Assembly: GCA_033782935.1 (NCBI GenBank)
Contig: JAWQEG010001306.1
Coordinates: 930,001 to 994,000, forward strand
Length of the DNA stretch: 64,000 nt
Source of the DNA: Petrolisthes cinctipes
Lineage: Eukaryota; Arthropoda; Malacostraca; Decapoda; Porcellanidae
Reading direction: 5' to 3'
Under the pieces are notes generated by a model that had not been told where the DNA came from, did no database searches, and worked only from the letters and a program-made list of their open reading frames with translations. Shown here in pieces: positions 26,609 to 40,000 of the stretch (the first letter of the stretch is position 1; each line of letters begins with the position of its first letter). Both the position numbers and the translations under genes were made by a program.

Positions 26609-29600
26609 AGCCTGAATTTGAGATATAAACGGGTACTGAAGATGCATGCACATATCGACTTTTGTGCACCTAAAAGATCGATTTTCAGTATGTTTTGAGC
26701 ATGTATTTTGAAAATACTCTAACACGGAGTAGGCATGTACAGATCGCTTCTGGGACCCCTAAATATCGAATTTTCGGGTGTTTTGGGACTGAATTTGAGA
26801 TATCGACTTTTTGGCATCTAAAAGATCGAATTTTAGCATGTTTTTAGCCTATATTTTGAAAATATTCTAGCACTGAGTAGGCATGTACAGATTGCTTCTG
26901 GGACCCCAAAATATTGAATTTTCGGGTGTTTTGAGCCTGAATTTGAGATATAAACGGGTACAGAAGATACATGCACATATTGATTTTGGGCACCAAAAAT
27001 ATCGATTTTCAGCATGTTTTGGGCCTGAATTTTGAAAATACTCTAACACGGAGTAGGCATGTACAGATCGCTTCTGGGACCCCAAAATATCGAATTTTCG
27101 GGTGTTTAGGGCCAGAATTTGAGATATAAACGGGTACAGAAGATGCATGCACATATCGACTTTTGGGCACCTAAAAGATCGATTTTCAGTATGTTTTTGG
27201 CCTGTATTTTGAAAATACTCTAACACGGAGTAGGCATGTACAGATACCTTCTGGGACCTCTAAATATCGAATTTTCTGGTGTTTTGTGACTGAATTTGAG
27301 ATATCGATTTTTTGGCACCTAATATGTCGATTTTTAGCATGTTTTTTAGCCTATATTTTGAAAATATTCTAGCACTGTGTAGGCATGTACAGATTGCTTC
27401 TGGGACCCCAAAATATTGAATTTTCGGGTGTTTTGAGCCTGAATTTGAGATATAAACGGGTATTGAAGATGCATGCACATATCGACTTTTGTGCACCTAA
27501 AAGATCGATTTTCAGTATGTTTTGAGCATGTATTTTGAAAATACTCTAACACGGAGTAGGCATGTACAGATCGCTTCTGGGACCCCTAAATATCGAATTT
27601 TCAGGTGTTTTGGGACTGAATTTGAGATATCGACTTTTTGGCACCTAAAAGATCGATTTTTAGCATGTTTTTAGCCTATATTTTGAAAATATTCTAGCAC
27701 TGAGTAGGCATGTACAGATTGCTTCTGGGACCCCAAAATATTGAATTTTCGGGTGTTTTGAGCCTGAATTTGAGATATAAACGGGTACAGAAGATACATG
27801 CACATATTGACTTTGGGCACCAAAAATATCGATTTTCAGCATGTTTTGGGCCTGCATTTTGAAAATACTCTAACACGGAGTAGGCATGTACAGATTGCTT
27901 CTGGGACCCCAAAATATTGAATTTTCGGGTGTTTTGAGCCTGAATTTGAGATATAAACGGGTACTGAAGATGCATGCACATATCGACTTTTGTGCACCTA
28001 AAAGATCGATTTTCAGTATGTTTTGAGCATGTATTTTGAAAATACTTTAACACGGAGTAGGCATGTACAGATAGCTTCTGGGATCTCTAAATATCGAATT
28101 TTCTGGTGTTTTGGGACTGAATTTGAGATATCGATTTTTTGGCACCTAAAATGTCGATTTTTAGCATGTTTTTAGCCTATATTTTGAAAATATTCTAGCA
28201 CTGTGTAGGCATGTACAGATTACTTCTGGGACCCCAAAATATTGAATTTTAGGGTGTTTTGAGCCTGAATTTGAGATATAAACGGGTACAGAAGATACAT
28301 GCACATATTGACTTTGGGCGCCAAAAATATCGATTTTCAGCATGTTTTGGGCCTGAATTTTGAAAATACTCTAACACGGAGTAGGCATGTACAGATCGCT
28401 TCTGGGACCCCAAAATATTGAATTTTCGGGTGTTTTGAGCCTGAATTTGAGATATAAACGGGTACTGAAGATGCATGCACATATCGACTTTTGGGCACCT
28501 AAAAGATCGATTTTCAGTATGTTTTGAGCATGTACTTTGAAAATACTCTAACACGGAGTAGGCATGTACAGATCGCTTCTGGGACCCCTACATATCGAAT
28601 TTTCGGGTGTTTTGGGACTGAATTTGAGATATTGACTTTTTGGCACCTAAAAGATCGATTTTTAGCATGTTTTTAACCTATATTTTGAAAATATTCTAGC
28701 ACTGTACAGATTGCTTCTGGGAACCCAAAATATTGAATTTTCGGGTGTTTTGAGCCTGAATTTGAGATATAAACGGGTACAGAAGATACATGCACATATT
28801 GACTTTAGGCATCTAAAATATCGATTTTCAGCATGTTTTGGGCCTGAATTTTGAAAATACTCTAACACGGAGTAGGCATGTACAGATCGCTTCTGGGACC
28901 CCAAAATATCGAATTTTCGGGTGTTTAGGGCCAGAATTTGAGATATAAACAGGTACAGAAGATGCATGCACATATCGACTTTTGGGCACCTAAAAGATCG
29001 ATTTTCAGTATGTTTTTGGCCTGTATTTTGAAAATACTCTAACACGGAGTAGGCATGTACAGATACCTTCAGGGACCTCTAAATATCGAATTTTAGGGTG
29101 TTTTGGGACTGAATTTGAGATATCGATTTTTTGGCACCTAAAATGTCGATTTTTAGCATGTTTTTAGCCTATATTTTGAAAATATTCTAGCACTGTTTAG
29201 GCATGTACAGATTGCTTCTGGGACCCAGAAATATTGAATTTTCGGGTGTTTTGAGCCTGAATTTGAGATATAAACGGTTACAGAAGATACATGCACATAT
29301 TGACTTTGGGCATCTAAAATATCGATTTTCAGCATGTTTTGGGCCTGTATTTTGAAAATACTCTAACACTGAGTAGGCATGTACAGATTGCTTCTGGGAC
29401 CCCAAAATATTGAATTTTCGGGTGTTTTGAGTCTAATTTGAGATATAAACGGGTACAGAAGATACATGCATATATTGACTTTGGGCACCAAAAATATCGA
29501 TTTTCAGCATGTTTTGGGCCTGAATTTTGAAAATACTCTAACACGGAGTAGGCATGTACAGATCGCTTCTGGGACCCCAAAATATCGAATTTTCGGGTGT

Positions 29601-32600
29601 TTAGGGCCAGAATTTGAGATATAAACGGGTACAGAAGATGCATGCACATATCGACTTTTGGGCACCTAAGAGATCGATTTTCAGTATGTTTTTGGCCTGT
29701 ATTTTGAAAATACTCTAACACGGAGTAGGCATGTACAGATACCTTCTGGGACCTCTAAATATCGAATTTTCGGGTGTTTTGGGACTGAATTTGAGATATC
29801 GATTTTTTGGAACCTAAAATGTCGATTTTTAGCATGTTTTTAGCCTATATTTTGAAAATATTCTAGCACTGTGTAGGCATGTTCAGATTGCTTCTGGGAC
29901 CCCAAAATATTGAATTTTCGGGTATTTTGAGCCTGAATTTGAGATATAAACGGGTACAGAAGATACATGCACATATCGACTTTGGGCATCTAAAATATCG
30001 ATTTTCAGCATGTTTTGGGCCTGTATTTTGAAAATACTCTAACACTGAGTAGGCATGTAAAGATTGCTTCTGGGACCCCAAAATATTGAATTTTCGGGTG
30101 TTTTGAGCCTGAATTTGAGATATAAACGGGTACAGAAGATGCATGCACATATCGACTTTTGGGCACCTAAAAGATCGATTTTCAGTATGTTTTTGGCCTG
30201 TATTTTGAAAATACTCTAACATGGAGTAAGCATGTACAGATACCTTCTGGGACCTCTAAATATCGAATTTTCTGGTTTTTTGGGACTGAATTTGAGATAT
30301 CGATTTTTTGGCACCTAAAATGTCGATTTTTAGCATGTTTTTAGCATATATTTTGAAAATATTCTAGCACTGTGTAGGCATGTACAGATTGCTTCTGGGA
30401 CCCCAAAATATTGAATTTTCGGGTGTTTTGAGCCTGAATTTAAGATATAAACGGGTACAGAAGATGCATGCACATATCGACTTTTGGGCACCTAAGAGAT
30501 CGATTTTCAGTATGTTTTTGGCCTGTATTTTGAAAATACTCTAACACGGAGTAGGCATGTACAGATACCTTCTGGGACCTCTAAATATCGAATTTTCGGT
30601 TGTTTTGGGACTGAATTTGAGATATCGATTTTTTGGCACCTAAAATGTCGATTTTTAGCATGTTTTTAGCCTATATTTTGAAAATATTCTAGCACTGTGT
30701 AGGCATGTACAGATTGCTTCTGGGACCCCAAAATATTGAATTTTCAAGTGTTTTGAGCCTGAATTTGAGATATAAACGGGTACAGAAGATACATGCACAT
30801 ATTGACTTTGGGCATCTAAAATATCGATTTTCAGCATGTTTTGGGCCTGTATTTTGAAAATACTCTAACACTGAGTAGGCATGTACAGATTGCTTCTGGG
30901 ACCCCAAAATATTGAATTTTCGGGTGTTTTGAGCCTGAATTTAAGATATAAACGTTTACAGAAGATGCATGCACATATCGACTTTTGGGCACCTAAGAGA
31001 TCGATTTTCAGTATGTTTTTGGCCTGTATTTTGAAAATACTCTAACACGGAGTAGGCATATACAGATACCTTCTGGGACCTCTAAATATCGAATTTTAGG
31101 TTGTTTTGGGACTGAATTTGAGATATCGATTTTTTGGCACCTAAAATGTCGATTTTTAGCATGTTTTTAGCCTATATTTTGAAAATATTCTAGCACTGTG
31201 TAGGCATGTACAGATTGCTTCTGGGACCCCAAAATATTGAATTTTCAAGTGTTTTGAGCCTGAATTTGAGATATAAACGGGTATAGAAGATACATGCACA
31301 TATTGACTTTGGGCATCTAAAATATCGATTTTCAGCATGTTTTGGGCCTGTATTTTGAAAATACTCTAACACTGAGTAGGCATGTACAGATTGCTTCTGG
31401 GACCCCAAAATATTGAATTTTTGGGTGTTTTGAGCCTGAATTTGAGATATAAACGGGTACAGAAGATGCATGCACATATCGACTTTTGGGCACCTAAAAG
31501 ATCGATTTTCAGTATGTTTTTGGCCTGTATTTTGAAAATACTCTAACACGGAGTAAGCATGTACAGATACCTTCTGGGACCTCTAAATATCGAATTTTCT
31601 GGTTTTTTGGGACTGAATTTGAGATATCGATTTTTTGGCACCTAAAATGTCGATTTTTAGCATGTTTTTAGCTTATATTTTGAAAATATTCTAGCACTGT
31701 GTAGGCATGTACAGATTACTTCTGGGACCCCAAAATATTGAATTTTCGGGTGTTTTGAGCCTGAATTTGAGATATAAACGGGTACAGAAGATACATGCAC
31801 ATATTGACTTTGGGCGCCAAAAATATCGATTTTCAGCATGTTTTGGGCCTGAATTTTGAAAATACTCTAACACGGAGTAGGCATGTACAGATCGCTTCTG
31901 GGACCCCAAAATATCGAATTTTCGGGTGTTTAGGGCCAGAATTTGAGATATAAACGGGTACAGAAGATGCATGCACATATCGACTTTTGGGCACCTAAAA
32001 GATCGATTTTCAGTATGATTTTGGCCTGTATTTTGAAAATACTCTAACACGGTGTAGGCATGTACAGATCGCTTCTGGGACCCCTAAATATCGAATTTTC
32101 GGGTGTTTTGGGACTGAATTTGAGATATCGACTTTTTGGCACTTAAAAGATCGATTTTTAGCATGTTTTTAGCCTATATTTTGAAAATATTCTAGCACTG
32201 TACAGATTGCTTCTGGGACCCCCAAATATTGAATTTTCGGGTGTTTTGAGCCTGAATTTGAGATATAAACGGGTACAGAAGATACATGAACATATTGACT
32301 TTGGGCATCTAAAATATCGATTTTCAGTATGTTTTGGGCCTGTATTTTGAAAATACTCTAACACTGAGTAGGCATGTACAGATTGCTTCTGGGACCCCAA
32401 AATATTGAATTTTTGGGTGTTTTGAGCCTGAACTTGAGATATAAACGGGTACAGATGATGCATGCACATATCGACTTTTGTGCACCTAAAAGATCGATTT
32501 TCAGTATGTTTTGAGCATGTACTTTGAAAATACTCTAACACGGAGTAGGCATGTAGAGATCGCTTCTGGGACCCCTACATATCGAATTTTCGGGTTTTTT

Positions 32601-34093
32601 TTTGACTGAATTTGAGATATTGACTTTTTGGCACCTAAAAGATCGATTTTTAGCATGTTTTTAGCCTATATTTTGAAAATATTCTAGCACTGTACAGATT
32701 GCTTCTGGGACCCCAAAATATTGAATTTTCGGGTGTTTTGAGCCTGAATTTGAGATATAAACGGGTACAGAAGATATATGCACATATTGACTTTGGGCAT
32801 CTAAAATATCGATTTTCAGCATGTTTTGGGCCTGAATTTTGAAAATACTCTAACACGGAGTAGGCATGTACAGATCGCTTCTGGGACCCCAAAATATCGA
32901 ATTTTCGGGTGTTTAGGGCCAGAATTTGAGATATAAACAGGTACAGAAGATGCATGCACATATCGACTTTTGGGCACCTAAAAGATCGATTTTCAGTATG
33001 TTTTTGGCCTGTATTTTGAAAATACTCTAACACGGAGTAGGCATGTACAGATACCTTCTGGGACCTCTAAATATCGAATTTTCGGGTGTTTTGGGACTGA
33101 ATTTGAGATATCGATTTTTTGGCACCTAAAATGTCGATTTTTAGCATGTTTTTAGCCTATATTTTGAAAATATTCTAGCACTGTTTAGGCATGTACAGAT
33201 TGCTTCTGGGACCCAGAAATATTGAATTTTCGGGTGTTTTGAGCCTGAATTTGAGATATAAACGGGTACAGAAGATACATGCACATATTGACTTTGGGCA
33301 TCTAAAATATCGATTTTCAGCATGTTTTGGGCCTGTATTTTGAAAATACTCTAACACTGAGTAGGCATGTACAGATTGCTTCTGGGACCCCAAAATATTG
33401 AATTTTCGGGTGTTTTGAGCCTAATTTGAGATATAAACGGGTACAGAAGATACATGCACATATTGACTTTGGGCACCAAAAATATCGATTTTCAGCATGT
33501 TTTGGGCCTGAATTTTGAAAATACTCTAACACGGAGTAGGCATGTACAGATCGCTTCTGGGACCCCAAAATATCGAATTTTCGGGTGTTTAGGGCCAGAA
33601 TTTGAGATATAAACGGGTACAGAAGATCCATGCACATATCGACTTTTGGGCACCTAAGAGATCGATTTTCAGAATGTTTTTGGCCTGTATTTTGAAATTT
33701 CTCTAACACGGAGTAGGCATGTACAGATACCTTCTGGGACCTCTAAATATCGAATTTTCGGGTGTTTTGGGACTGAATTTGAGATATCGAATTTTTGGCA
33801 CCTAAAATGTCGATTTTTAGCATGTTTTTAGCCTATATTTTGAAAATATTCTAGCACTGAGTAGGCATGTACAGATTGCTTCTGGGACCCCAAAATATTG
33901 AATTTTCTGGTGTTTTGTGCCTGAATTTGAGATATAAACGGGTACAGAAGATACATGCACATATTGACTTTGGGCATCTAAAATATCGATTTTCAGCATG
34001 TTTTGGGCCTGTATTTTGAAAATACTCTAACACGGAGTAGGCATGTACAGATTGCTTCTGGGACCCCAAAATATTGAATTTTCGGGTGTTTTA
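26609..34093 (+). repeat. Super-repeat copy 2, 7485 bp, short form
   Basis: Its trailing part matches copy 1 at an offset of 7485 bp. From landmark 20711 to 28196 one period contains eight 501-502-bp trimers, three 491-492-bp trimers, two 676-bp tetramers and two 325-bp or similar dimers, 45 monomers in all. The five-trimer middle part is absent. The left side of the join has copy-1 leading-part marks (CCTGCATTTTG near 27855, CACGGAG near 27885). The right side has copy-1 middle-part marks (ACTTTAACAC near 28045, then AGATAGCTTCTGGGATC). The exchange therefore fell in the roughly 157 bp between them. Confidence 0.9.
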
Positions 34094-37000
34094 AGCCTGA
34101 ATTTGAGATATAAACGGGTACTGAAGATGCATGCACATATCGACTTTTGTGCACCTAAAAGATCGATTTTCAGTATGTTTTGAGCATGTATTTTGAAAAT
34201 ACTCTAACACGGAGTAGGCATGTACAGATCGCTTCTGGGACCCCTAAATATCGAATTTTCGGGTGTTTTGGGACTGAATTTGAGATATCGACTTTTTGGC
34301 ATCTAAAAGATCGAATTTTAGCATGTTTTTAGCCTATATTTTGAAAATATTCTAGCACTGAGTAGGCATGTACAGATTGCTTCTGGGACCCCAAAATATT
34401 GAATTTTCGGGTGTTTTGAGCCTGAATTTGAGATATAAACGGGTACAGAAGATACATGCACATATTGATTTTGGGCACCAAAAATATCGATTTTCAGCAT
34501 GTTTTGGGCCTGAATTTTGAAAATACTCTAACACGGAGTAGGCATGTACAGATCGCTTCTGGGACCCCAAAATATCGAATTTTCGGGTGTTTAGGGCCAG
34601 AATTTGAGATATAAACGGGTACAGAAGATGCATGCACATATCGACTTTTGGGCACCTAAAAGATCGATTTTCAGTATGTTTTTGGCCTGTATTTTGAAAA
34701 TACTCTAACACGGAGTAGGCATGTACAGATACCTTCTGGGACCTCTAAATATCGAATTTTCTGGTGTTTTGTGACTGAATTTGAGATATCGATTTTTTGG
34801 CACCTAATATGTCGATTTTTAGCATGTTTTTTAGCCTATATTTTGAAAATATTCTAGCACTGTGTAGGCATGTACAGATTGCTTCTGGGACCCCAAAATA
34901 TTGAATTTTCGGGTGTTTTGAGCCTGAATTTGAGATATAAACGGGTATTGAAGATGCATGCACATATCGACTTTTGTGCACCTAAAAGATCGATTTTCAG
35001 TATGTTTTGAGCATGTATTTTGAAAATACTCTAACACGGAGTAGGCATGTACAGATCGCTTCTGGGACCCCTAAATATCGAATTTTCAGGTGTTTTGGGA
35101 CTGAATTTGAGATATCGACTTTTTGGCACCTAAAAGATCGATTTTTAGCATGTTTTTAGCCTATATTTTGAAAATATTCTAGCACTGAGTAGGCATGTAC
35201 AGATTGCTTCTGGGACCCCAAAATATTGAATTTTCGGGTGTTTTGAGCCTGAATTTGAGATATAAACGGGTACAGAAGATACATGCACATATTGACTTTG
35301 GGCACCAAAAATATCGATTTTCAGCATGTTTTGGGCCTGCATTTTGAAAATACTCTAACACGGAGTAGGCATGTACAGATTGCTTCTGGGACCCCAAAAT
35401 ATTGAATTTTCGGGTGTTTTGAGCCTGAATTTGAGATATAAACGGGTACTGAAGATGCATGCACATATCGACTTTTGTGCACCTAAAAGATCGATTTTCA
35501 GTATGTTTTGAGCATGTATTTTGAAAATACTCTAACACGGAGTAGGCATGTACAGATCGCTTCTGGGACCCCTAAATATCGAATTTTCGGGTGTTTTGGG
35601 ACTGAATTTGAGATATCGACTTTTTGGCACCTAAAAGATCGATTTTTAGCATGTTTTTAGCCTATATTTTGAAAATATTCTAGCACTGAGTAGGCATGTA
35701 CAGATTGCTTCTGGGACCCCAAAATATTGAATTTTCGGGTGTTTTGAGCCTGAATTTGAGATATAAACGGGTACAGAAGATACATGCACATATTGACTTT
35801 GGGCACCAAAAATATCGATTTTCAGCATGTTTTGGGCCTGAATTTTGAAAATACTCTAACACGGAGTAGGCATGTACAGATCGCTTCTGGGACCCCAAAA
35901 TATCGAATTTTCGGGTGTTTAGGGCCAGAATTTGAGATATAAACGGGTACAGAAGATGCATGCACATATCGACTTTTGGGCACCTAAGAGATCGATTTTC
36001 AGTATGTTTTTGGCCTGTATTTTGAAAATACTCTAACACGGAGTAGGCATGTACAGATACCTTCTGGGACCTCTAAATATCGAATTTTCGGGTGTTTTGG
36101 GACTGAATTTGAGATATCGATTTTTTGGCACCTAAAATGTCGATTTTTAGCATGTATTTAGCCTATATTTTGAAAATATTCTAGCACTGTGTAGGCATGT
36201 ACAGATTGCTTCTGGGACCCCAAAATATTGAATTTTCGGGTATTTTGAGCCTGAATTTGAGATATAAACGGGTACAGAAGATACATGCACATATTGACTT
36301 TGGGCATCTAAAATATCGATTTTCAGCATGTTTTGGGCCTGTATTTTTAAAATACTCTAACACTGAGTAGGCATGTAAAGATTGCTTCTGGGACCCCAAA
36401 ATATTGAATTTTCGGGTGTTTTGAGCCTGAATTTGAGATATAAACGGGTACAGAAGATGCATGCACATATCGACTTTTGGGCACCTAAAAGATCGATTTT
36501 CAGTATGTTTTTGTCCTGTATTTTGAAAATACTCTAACACGGAGTAAGCATGTACAGATACCTTCTGGGACCTCTAAATATCGAATTTTCTGGTTTTTTG
36601 GGACTGAATTTGAGATATCGATTTTTTGGCACCTAAAATGTCGATTTTTAGCATGTTTTTAGCTTATATTTTGAAAATATTCTAGCACTGTGTAGGCATG
36701 TACAGATTGCTTCTGGGACCCCAAAATATTGAATTTTCGAGTGTTTTGAGCCTGAATTTGAGATATAAACGGGTACAGAAGATACATGCACATATTGACT
36801 TTGGGCATCTAAAATATCGATTTTCAGCATGTTTTGGGCCTGTATTTTGAAAATACTCTAACACTGAGTAGGCATGTACAGATTGCTTCTGGGACCCCAA
36901 AATATTGAATTTTCGGGTGTTTTGAGCCTGAATTTGAGATATAAACGGGTACTGAAGATGCATGCACATATCGACTTTTGTGCACCTAAAAGATCGATTT

Positions 37001-40000
37001 TCAGTATGTTTTGAGCATGTATTTTGAAAATACTTTAACACGGAGTAGGCATGTACAGATAGCTTCTGGGATCTCTAAATATCGAATTTTCTGGTGTTTT
37101 GGGACTGAATTTGAGATATCGATTTTTTGGCACCTAAAATGTCGATTTTTAGCATGTTTTTAGCCTATATTTTGAAAATATTCTAGCACTGTGTAGGCAT
37201 GTACAGATTACTTCTGGGACCCCAAAATATTGAATTTTAGGGTGTTTTGAGCCTGAATTTGAGATATAAACGGGTACAGAAGATACATGCACATATTGAC
37301 TTTGGGCGCCAAAAATATCGATTTTCAGCATGTTTTGGGCCTGAATTTTGAAAATACTCTAACACGGAGTAGGCATGTACAGATCGCTTCTGGGACCCCA
37401 AAATATTGAATTTTCGGGTGTTTTGAGCCTGAATTTGAGATATAAACGGGTACTGAAGATGCATGCACATATCGACTTTTGGGCACCTAAAAGATCGATT
37501 TTCAGTATGTTTTGAGCATGTACTTTGAAAATACTCTAACACGGAGTAGGCATGTACAGATCGCTTCTGGGACCCCTACATATCGAATTTTCGGGTGTTT
37601 TGGGACTGAATTTGAGATATTGACTTTTTGGCACCTAAAAGATCGATTTTTAGCATGTTTTTAACCTATATTTTGAAAATATTCTAGCACTGTACAGATT
37701 GCTTCTGGGAACCCAAAATATTGAATTTTCGGGTGTTTTGAGCCTGAATTTGAGATATAAACGGGTACAGAAGATACATGCACATATTGACTTTAGGCAT
37801 CTAAAATATCGATTTTCAGCATGTTTTGGGCCTGAATTTTGAAAATACTCTAACACGGAGTAGGCATGTACAGATCGCTTCTGGGACCCCAAAATATCGA
37901 ATTTTCGGGTGTTTAGGGCCAGAATTTGAGATATAAACAGGTACAGAAGATGCATGCACATATCGACTTTTGGGCACCTAAAAGATCGATTTTCAGTATG
38001 TTTTTGGCCTGTATTTTGAAAATACTCTAACACGGAGTAGGCATGTACAGATACCTTCAGGGACCTCTAAATATCGAATTTTAGGGTGTTTTGGGACTGA
38101 ATTTGAGATATCGATTTTTTGGCACCTAAAATGTCGATTTTTAGCATGTTTTTAGCCTATATTTTGAAAATATTCTAGCACTGTTTAGGCATGTACAGAT
38201 TGCTTCTGGGACCCAGAAATATTGAATTTTCGGGTGTTTTGAGCCTGAATTTGAGATATAAACGGTTACAGAAGATACATGCACATATTGACTTTGGGCA
38301 TCTAAAATATCGATTTTCAGCATGTTTTGGGCCTGTATTTTGAAAATACTCTAACACTGAGTAGGCATGTACAGATTGCTTCTGGGACCCCAAAATATTG
38401 AATTTTCGGGTGTTTTGAGTCTAATTTGAGATATAAACGGGTACAGAAGATACATGCATATATTGACTTTGGGCACCAAAAATATCGATTTTCAGCATGT
38501 TTTGGGCCTGAATTTTGAAAATACTCTAACACGGAGTAGGCATGTACAGATCGCTTCTGGGACCCCAAAATATCGAATTTTCGGGTGTTTAGGGCCAGAA
38601 TTTGAGATATAAACGGGTACAGAAGATGCATGCACATATCGACTTTTGGGCACCTAAGAGATCGATTTTCAGTATGTTTTTTGCCTGTATTTTGAAAATA
38701 CTCTAACACGGAGTAGGCATGTACAGATACCTTCTGGGACCTCTAAATATCGAATTTTCGGGTGTTTTGGGACTGAATTTGAGATATCGATTTTTTGGAA
38801 CCTAAAATGTCGATTTTTAGCATGTTTTTAGCCTATATTTTGAAAATATTCTAGCACTGTGTAGGCATGTTCAGATTGCTTCTGGGACCCCAAAATATTG
38901 AATTTTCGGGTATTTTGAGCCTGAATTTGAGATATAAACGGGTACAGAAGATACATGCACATATCGACTTTGGGCATCTAAAATATCGATTTTCAGCATG
39001 TTTTGGGCCTGTATTTTGAAAATACTCTAACACTGAGTAGGCATGTAAAGATTGCTTCTGGGACCCCAAAATATTGAATTTTCGGGTGTTTTGAGCCTGA
39101 ATTTGAGATATAAACGGGTACAGAAGATGCATGCACATATCGACTTTTGGGCACCTAAAAGATCGATTTTCAGTATGTTTTTGGCCTGTATTTTGAAAAT
39201 ACTCTAACATGGAGTAAGCATGTACAGATACCTTCTGGGACCTCTAAATATCGAATTTTCTGGTTTTTTGGGACTGAATTTGAGATATCGATTTTTTGGC
39301 ACCTAAAATGTCGATTTTTAGCATGTTTTTAGCATATATTTTGAAAATATTCTAGCACTGTGTAGGCATGTACAGATTGCTTCTGGGACCCCAAAATATT
39401 GAATTTTCGGGTGTTTTGAGCCTGAATTTAAGATATAAACGGGTACAGAAGATGCATGCACATATCGACTTTTGGGCACCTAAGAGATCGATTTTCAGTA
39501 TGTTTTTGGCCTGTATTTTGAAAATACTCTAACACGGAGTAGGCATGTACAGATACCTTCTGGGACCTCTAAATATCGAATTTTCGGTTGTTTTGGGACT
39601 GAATTTGAGATATCGATTTTTTGGCACCTAAAATGTCGATTTTTAGCATGTTTTTAGCCTATATTTTGAAAATATTCTAGCACTGTGTAGGCATGTACAG
39701 ATTGCTTCTGGGACCCCAAAATATTGAATTTTCAAGTGTTTTGAGCCTGAATTTGAGATATAAACGGGTACAGAAGATACATGCACATATTGACTTTGGG
39801 CATCTAAAATATCGATTTTCAGCATGTTTTGGGCCTGTATTTTGAAAATACTCTAACACTGAGTAGGCATGTACAGATTGCTTCTGGGACCCCAAAATAT
39901 TGAATTTTCGGGTGTTTTGAGCCTGAATTTAAGATATAAACGTTTACAGAAGATGCATGCACATATCGACTTTTGGGCACCTAAGAGATCGATTTTCAGT

